Below, one piece after another: positions 59,795-64,000 of a stretch of DNA of 64,000 nucleotides; the first letter of the stretch is position 1; the number at the start of each line of letters is the position of its first letter. The stretch comes from Curtobacterium guangdongense (GTDB lineage Bacteria; Actinomycetota; Actinomycetes; Actinomycetales; Microbacteriaceae). Under the pieces are notes generated by a model. The model was given only the letters and a program-made list of their open reading frames with translations, made no database searches and was not told where the DNA came from. The stretch spans positions 1 to 64,000 of the forward strand of contig NZ_JBMPIT010000010.1 in the NCBI RefSeq assembly GCF_049341845.1, written 5' to 3'. The position numbers and the translations under genes were made by a program.

Positions 59795-59850
59795 GTCTCA
59801 GCGGTCGCGGTCTCAGCGGTCGCGGTCTCAGCGCTTGCGGTCTCAGCGGA
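59795..59850. repeat. 15-bp tandem repeat across the prsW stop codon
   Basis: Three full 15-bp units (59795-59809, 59810-59824 identical; 59825-59839 two changes) plus a partial fourth that includes the real stop codon (59843-59845). The plus-strand unit is GTCTCAGCGGTCGCG. Each unit carries a TGA in the prsW frame, giving in-line back-up stops. Confidence 0.9.
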
Positions 59851-60784
59851 GCGCGTCGGGGCGCGGGGCGTCCGCCCAGCCGGGCGCGGCGGGGGCGCCG
59901 AACTGCCGCGTGCGCTTGCGGTAGTGCACCTGGACCCCGATCAGCACGGCGACGCCGATCGCGGAGACGATCGCCAGCCCGACGAGGTACAGCGTCGACG
60001 AGAGCCCCACGATCGACGCCGGCACCGCGCCGTTCTGCGCCACGGAGATCGGCGTGCCGGTGATGAGGAACGCGAGGAGGGTCGAGATCGTGGAGTTCGA
60101 GTCGTAGAGCCCGTGGAGCAGCGCGACGACGACGTAGGTGACGAGGACGCTCCAGGCCCAGCGGAACCGCGGCCGACCGTGCGCGGCACCGAACAGCACC
60201 GCCCCGAGGATCGCGGTCCAGAGCACGTGGCCGACCGGGGAGAGGATCGCGCGGAGGACCTCGGTCTGCAGCAGCGACACCAGGTCGATCCCCCGCGAGG
60301 TGATCGCGGCGTTGAAGGCGTACCCGGCGGACTCGAACGCGGCGAACCCGGCGCCGACGGTCGCGCCGAGCAGGGCTCCCTGCCGAGCCGTCTTCGGGCG
60401 GACGCGCCACCCGACGACCACCAGGAGCACGCCCTTGACGAACTCCTCCACGAACCCGACCACGACGTAGACCAGCGCGTTCTGCTGCAGGTCCGACTCG
60501 AGCAGCGACGCCCCGAGGACCCCGAGGATGCCGCCGACGAAGAACGCCGTGACGAGCTGCATCGTGCTGACTGTGCCGGTGACCCGCTCGATGACGAAGA
60601 GGACCACGGTGAAGGGCACGAGGAAGCTGCCGAGCAGGATGATCGTCGGCACCAGGTTGGTGTTGCTCGTGTACACGGTGACGACGATCGTCACCACCCA
60701 CAGCACGAAGCCGACGAGCAGCGTCTTCCACCACCAACCACGGCGGTGGTGTGGGTGGGCGACGGGTTCGCTGGCCGTGGACAT
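59843..60784 (-). CDS. PrsW-family intramembrane protease
   Basis: 313 residues with eight or so membrane helices. CPBP/PrsW hallmarks: the EExxK motif (EEFVKG, Glu113-Glu114), FAAFESAGYAFNA with the conserved Glu, LSPVGHVLWTAILGA and LLHGLYDS with the His residues. Actinobacterial members are probably proteases acting on membrane substrates; the target here is unknown. Arg-rich C-terminal tail. ATG 60784 chosen at MSTASEPVAHPHHRRGWWW; the longer frame covers the glutaredoxin antisense. Confidence 0.85.
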   Translation of the reverse strand: MSTASEPVAHPHHRRGWWWKTLLVGFVLWVVTIVVTVYTSNTNLVPTIILLGSFLVPFTVVLFVIERVTGTVSTMQLVTAFFVGGILGVLGASLLESDLQQNALVYVVVGFVEEFVKGVLLVVVGWRVRPKTARQGALLGATVGAGFAAFESAGYAFNAAITSRGIDLVSLLQTEVLRAILSPVGHVLWTAILGAVLFGAAHGRPRFRWAWSVLVTYVVVALLHGLYDSNSTISTLLAFLITGTPISVAQNGAVPASIVGLSSTLYLVGLAIVSAIGVAVLIGVQVHYRKRTRQFGAPAAPGWADAPRPDALR

Positions 60785-60874
60785 GGGACCATCGTGCATC
60801 GCCGGCCAGCGCCGTGCCCGGATCGGCGACCGACCTGAGGAATGTCTCCGGCCCGTCGGACGTAGTGTCTGGGT

Positions 60875-61138
60875 ATGAGCGATGAGACCTTCGACCAGGT
60901 GACGATGTTCGGCGCGGACTGGTGCCGCGACTGCCGGCGCTCGAAGGCGCTGCTCGACAAGCTCGGCGTCGAGTACACCTACGTCGACGTCGAGGCGGAG
61001 CCGACGGGAGCCTCGCGTGCCGAGGCGATCAGCGGGCGCAAGAACATCCCCGTCGTGGTGCTGCCGAACGGCAGGCACTTCGTGGAGCCGTCCGACGCCG
61101 AGCTGCAGGCGGAGCTCGAGGCGTCCGGGGCCGTCTGA
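60875..61138 (+). CDS. Glutaredoxin-like protein
   Basis: 87 residues, thioredoxin fold with the CRDC active site (MFGADWCRDCRRSK, about residues 17-20), GVEYTYVDVEAEP and the cis-Pro region NIPVVVLPNG. The active site resembles actinobacterial glutaredoxin-like/mycoredoxin proteins, but CRDC is not the mycoredoxin CGYC. ATG start; divergent from prsW. Confidence 0.88.
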   Translation: MSDETFDQVTMFGADWCRDCRRSKALLDKLGVEYTYVDVEAEPTGASRAEAISGRKNIPVVVLPNGRHFVEPSDAELQAELEASGAV

Positions 61139-61194
61139 CCGGGATCCTTCCCACGAAACACGCGGACATCGGATGAATCCGGCATGATGAGCGC

Positions 61195-62088
61195 GTGATC
61201 ATCGACGCTCACCAGCACCTCTGGGACCCCGCCGACCGTGCGTACCCCTGGATGGACGACACCGCCGCGCCGATCCGACGCCGGTTCGACGCGTCGGACC
61301 TCTCCGCGGTCACGGCCTCGGCGGGCGTCACGGCGACGATCGTCGTGCAGGCCGTGCACGACCCGGGCGAGACCGCGTGGCTCCTCGCACAGCCGGAGCC
61401 CGTCGTCGGTGTCGTGGGATGGGTCGACCTGACCGCGCCGGACGTGGCCGATCGGCTGGCGGCGCTCCGCGCAGCCCCAGGAGGGGAGCACCAGCGCGGG
61501 TCGCACCCACCACTCGTCGGCATCCGACACCAGGCCCAGGACGAGCCGGACCCGTCCTGGCTCGCCCGCGAGGACGTCGCCCGCGGCGTCCGAGCCGTCG
61601 CCGCGGCCGGACTGGCGTTCGACCTCCTGATCCGCGGCGCCCGGGAGCACACGGCAGCGCTCACCCTCGTCGACGCGGTCCCCGACGGCGTCTTCGTGCT
61701 CGACCACGCCGGCAAACCAGCCATCGCCGGCGGGCCAGCCATCGGGCACGACGACTCGGACACGGCGATCGCCTGGCGGGCCAGGATGCGGGACTTCGCC
61801 GCCCGGCCGAACGTGGCGTGCAAGGTCTCCGGGCTCCTCACCGAGGCCGGCGACGACTGGCGGAACCGCCCCGTCGACCGGTACGTCCGGGACGCGGTGC
61901 ACACGTTCGGCCCCGACCGCTCGATGTGGGGCTCCGACTGGCCGGTCTCCACCCTGGCCGCGGACTACGGCACGACCCTGCGCACCACGGCCGACGCCCT
62001 CGCAGACCTGTCCGAGACCGAACGCACCGCGGTGTTCGGTGGCACGGCGGAGCGCGTGTACCTTGCTGCCGCGCAGCCTCAGACATAG
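61195..62088 (+). CDS. L-fuconolactonase-like amidohydrolase
   Basis: 297 residues of the amidohydrolase_2 superfamily: IIDAHQHLWDPADRAYPWM at the start (HxH metal site), VFVLDHAGKPAI, NVACKVSGLLTEAG and SMWGSDWPVSTLAADY, all common in L-fuconolactone/L-rhamnonolactone hydrolases. GTG start. Neighbours (FAH-family hydrolase, SDR, GntR) make sugar-acid lactone hydrolysis the best call. Confidence 0.85.
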   Translation: MIIDAHQHLWDPADRAYPWMDDTAAPIRRRFDASDLSAVTASAGVTATIVVQAVHDPGETAWLLAQPEPVVGVVGWVDLTAPDVADRLAALRAAPGGEHQRGSHPPLVGIRHQAQDEPDPSWLAREDVARGVRAVAAAGLAFDLLIRGAREHTAALTLVDAVPDGVFVLDHAGKPAIAGGPAIGHDDSDTAIAWRARMRDFAARPNVACKVSGLLTEAGDDWRNRPVDRYVRDAVHTFGPDRSMWGSDWPVSTLAADYGTTLRTTADALADLSETERTAVFGGTAERVYLAAAQPQT

Positions 62089-62136
62089 GATGTCTGCACT
62101 GCCGCTGCACCGGCGCAGCGCAGAAAGCGAGGAACG

Positions 62137-62985
62137 ATGAAGTTCGCACGACTCGGCCCCATGGGACGCGAGATCCCCGTGGCCATCGACTCCGACGGCG
62201 AGGCCCTCGACCTCCGACCGATCACCACCGACATCAGCGGCGCCTTCCTGTCGTCCGATCCCGTCGGCCGCGTGCAGCACGCCCGCAGCGCCGGCGACCT
62301 GCAGCCGGTACCCGACGCCGACGGCCTGCGCCGCGGAGCGCCGGTCGCCCGCCCCGGCAAGGTCGTCTGCATCGGCCTGAACTACCGCGACCACGCCGCC
62401 GAGACCGGTGCGGACATCCCCACCGAGCCCATCGTGTTCATGAAGGACCCGATGACCGTGATCGGCCCGGACGACGAGGTCCTGGTCCCGCGGAACAGCA
62501 CGAAGACGGACTGGGAGATCGAGCTCGCGGTCGTGATCGGCACGATGGCGCGGTACTGCGAGTCCGAGGACGAGGCGGCGACGCACATCGCGGGCTACGC
62601 CATCGCCAACGACGTCTCCGAGCGGGAGTTCCAGCTCGAGCGCGGCGGGCAGTGGGACAAGGGGAAGTCCTGCGAGACGTTCAACCCCCTCGGCCCGTGG
62701 CTCGTCACGCCGGACGAGGTGACCCCGGACGCCATCGCCCTGCGGCTCAGCGTGAACGGCGAGGTCCGCCAGGACGGCACGACCGCCGACATGGTGTTCC
62801 GCCCGGCGGAGATCGTCCGGTACCTCTCGCAGTTCATGGTCCTGTACCCGGGCGACGTCATCAGCACCGGGACCCCCGCCGGCGTCGCACTGGCCGGGCA
62901 CGCCCCGTACCTGCAGCCGGGCGACGTGGTGGAGCTCACGGCGGACGGCCTCGGCTCCCAGCGGCAGACGATCGGGGCCGCCTGA
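62137..62985 (+). CDS. Fumarylacetoacetate-hydrolase-family enzyme
   Basis: 282 residues: GKVVCIGLNYRDHAAETG, PIVFMKDPMTVIG, DWEIELAVVIG and the metal-binding EELA-type residues, YPGDVISTGTPAGVAL. Very like 2,4-diketo-3-deoxy-L-fuconate (or rhamnonate) hydrolases, which split the diketo acid to pyruvate plus lactate. ATG start with AGCGAGGAACG upstream; stop shares one base with the SDR start. Confidence 0.9.
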   Translation: MKFARLGPMGREIPVAIDSDGEALDLRPITTDISGAFLSSDPVGRVQHARSAGDLQPVPDADGLRRGAPVARPGKVVCIGLNYRDHAAETGADIPTEPIVFMKDPMTVIGPDDEVLVPRNSTKTDWEIELAVVIGTMARYCESEDEAATHIAGYAIANDVSEREFQLERGGQWDKGKSCETFNPLGPWLVTPDEVTPDAIALRLSVNGEVRQDGTTADMVFRPAEIVRYLSQFMVLYPGDVISTGTPAGVALAGHAPYLQPGDVVELTADGLGSQRQTIGAA

Positions 62986-63737
62986 TGCCCGGCTCGCACG
63001 AGGGGCTCCGTGCGATCGTGACGGGCGGCGCCTCGGGCATCGGCGCGGCGATCACAGCGGCGCTCCAGGACCGCGGCGCGACGGTCGCCGTGCTCGACCT
63101 GCAGCCATCGGGCGTCGCCGACGGCACGATCGCCGTCGCGTGTGACGTCGGGAACGACGAGAGCGTCCGCGCGGCCGTCGCCACCGCAGTCGAGCAGCTC
63201 GGCGGACTCGACGTCCTCGTCAACAACGCCGGCATCGGCGCGCAGGGCACGGTCGAGGACAACCCCGACGACGAGTGGCGCCACGTGTACGAGGTCAACG
63301 TCCTCGGCGTCGTCCGGCTCTCCCGTGCAGCGCTGCCACACCTCCGCGCGTCGGGAAGCGCCAGCATCGTGAACACCTGCTCGATCGCCGCGACCGCCGG
63401 ACTCCCCCAGCGCGCGCTGTACTCGGCGACGAAGGGTGCCATCGCCGCACTCACCCGCGCGATGGCCGCCGACCACATCCGCGAGGGCATCCGCGTGAAC
63501 GCCGTGAACCCGGGGACCGCCGACACCCCCTGGGTCGCACGGCTGCTGTCGACCGCCGCCGACCCGGCAGCCGAACGCACCGCGCTCGAGGCGCGCCAAC
63601 CCCACGGGCGGCTGGTCTCGCCGGAGGAGGTCGCCGAGGCCGTCGCGTACCTGACGAGTCCGCTGGCCCGGTCCACGACGGGCGTCGACCTGGCGGTCGA
63701 CGGCGGGATGCAGGCACTCCGGCTCCGGCCCGCCTGA
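62985..63737 (+). CDS. SDR, 2-keto-3-deoxy-L-fuconate dehydrogenase-like
   Basis: 250 residues, classical short-chain dehydrogenase: AIVTGGASGIGAAI (cofactor), NNAGIGAQG, NTCSIAATAGLPQRALYSATKGA with the Ser/Tyr/Lys triad, and NAVNPGTADTPWVARLL. GTADTPW is typical of the ketodeoxyfuconate dehydrogenases. Couples by overlap (TGATG) to the FAH-family gene and would supply its substrate. Confidence 0.88.
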   Translation: MPGSHEGLRAIVTGGASGIGAAITAALQDRGATVAVLDLQPSGVADGTIAVACDVGNDESVRAAVATAVEQLGGLDVLVNNAGIGAQGTVEDNPDDEWRHVYEVNVLGVVRLSRAALPHLRASGSASIVNTCSIAATAGLPQRALYSATKGAIAALTRAMAADHIREGIRVNAVNPGTADTPWVARLLSTAADPAAERTALEARQPHGRLVSPEEVAEAVAYLTSPLARSTTGVDLAVDGGMQALRLRPA

Positions 63738-63819
63738 TGCCGGAGGACACCGGTCGGGAGGCTCGGTGCCGGTATCGTCGAGCCATCCCGACCCAGCGTG
63801 GTCGGGTGGAAGGACCGCC

Positions 63820-64000
63820 ATGGCTTCGCTGACCGACGACGCGATCGCGCGCATCCAGCAGATGATCGTGACCGGCGAGCTCAAACCCGGCCAGCGCCTC
63901 CCTCCCGAGAAGGAACTCAGCGAGTCCCTCGGGCTGTCCCGGAACAGCCTCCGCGAAGCGGTGAAGGCCCTCGAACTCATCCGCGTCCTCGACGTCCGAC
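63820..64000 (+). CDS. GntR-family regulator, 5' part only
   Basis: The first 60 codons are inside the window: MASLTDDAIARIQQMIVTGE, LKPGQRLPPEKELSESLG and LSRNSLREAVKALELIRVLD form a GntR winged helix; a FCD-type C-terminal domain is expected beyond the edge. Start ATG 63820 with GGAAGGA upstream. Just before it, CCCGACC (63787-63793) and GGTCGGG (63800-63806) form an inverted repeat that may be its operator. Probably controls the fucose-type cluster. Confidence 0.88.
   Translation, partial: MASLTDDAIARIQQMIVTGELKPGQRLPPEKELSESLGLSRNSLREAVKALELIRVLDVR

Noticed and set aside
60922..61176. Second gene overlapping the glutaredoxin in another frame
   Set aside because: Arg/Gly-rich shadow of the glutaredoxin with no ribosome-binding site.

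Overview
The window is a piece of a high-GC actinobacterial chromosome, close to 70% GC by eye. The gene order (rRNA operon / tyrS / 3-methyladenine glycosylase / argHGFDBJC / pheTS / SpoU methyltransferase / rplT-rpmI-infC / DUF1844), the MTES_1575-type helicase-nuclease and the general gene content point to the family Microbacteriaceae. Curtobacterium is my best guess for the genus, but that is inference from gene content and not a sequence comparison. I see no prophage, insertion sequence, integrase or CRISPR array. This is chromosomal backbone with a few accessory islands.

Layout. 1-417: promoter and leader of a 16S rRNA operon that runs leftward out of the window, then the tyrS terminator. 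418-16990, all leftward: tyrS, a DNA glycosylase, the complete arginine operon argCJBDFGH (most start/stop codons overlapping, no argR inside), pheST, a SpoU-type rRNA methyltransferase and infC-rpmI-rplT. 17012-25665: DUF1844 protein, maltokinase, a CHAD protein, a MaoC dehydratase, a GH2 glycosidase with a LacI-type operator, a mannosyltransferase-like membrane protein, an amidase lipoprotein and a VOC protein. 25784-34188: small conserved genes, a secreted three-repeat protein, tRNA-Ala(CGC), GNAT, galU, 5-FTHF cyclo-ligase, FmdB, mscL and a CDP-alcohol phosphatidyltransferase. 34226-38352: a 92-residue protein overlapping a 1283-residue SF1 helicase/nuclease whose catalytic motifs look dead. 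38504-46481: CitE-like lyase, then a translationally coupled ABC export system with two unequal FtsX-type permeases and two ATPases whose defects complement each other. 46553-50271: redox enzymes and a lipoprotein. 50314-52761: a TetR/DHA2-MFS pair bracketed by two copies of a ~143-bp terminator cassette. 52762-55183: polar amino-acid ABC importer. 55281-56712: possible small RNA, DUF3800 and DUF985 proteins. 56720-59757: an amidohydrolase of the SAH/MTA/aminofutalosine deaminase type coupled to a strongly divergent S-adenosylhomocysteine-hydrolase-like protein. 59795-61138: PrsW-type protease and a glutaredoxin. 61195-64000: the left part of a non-phosphorylating L-fucose (or L-rhamnose) pathway with its GntR regulator, cut by the window edge.

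The most interesting items are (i) the SAHH-like/amidohydrolase operon, which keeps the NAD site but has lost the expected substrate residues; (ii) the helicase-nuclease with replaced Walker A Lys, Walker B Glu and nuclease Asp; (iii) the ABC ATPase pair predicted to form one consensus and one degenerate ATP site; and (iv) several dispersed sequence families: two hairpin families, an over-represented GGAGGCTCGG 10-mer, and local duplications at the 3' ends of genes that copy the stop codon. Coordinates and motifs were read by hand. No database search was possible.
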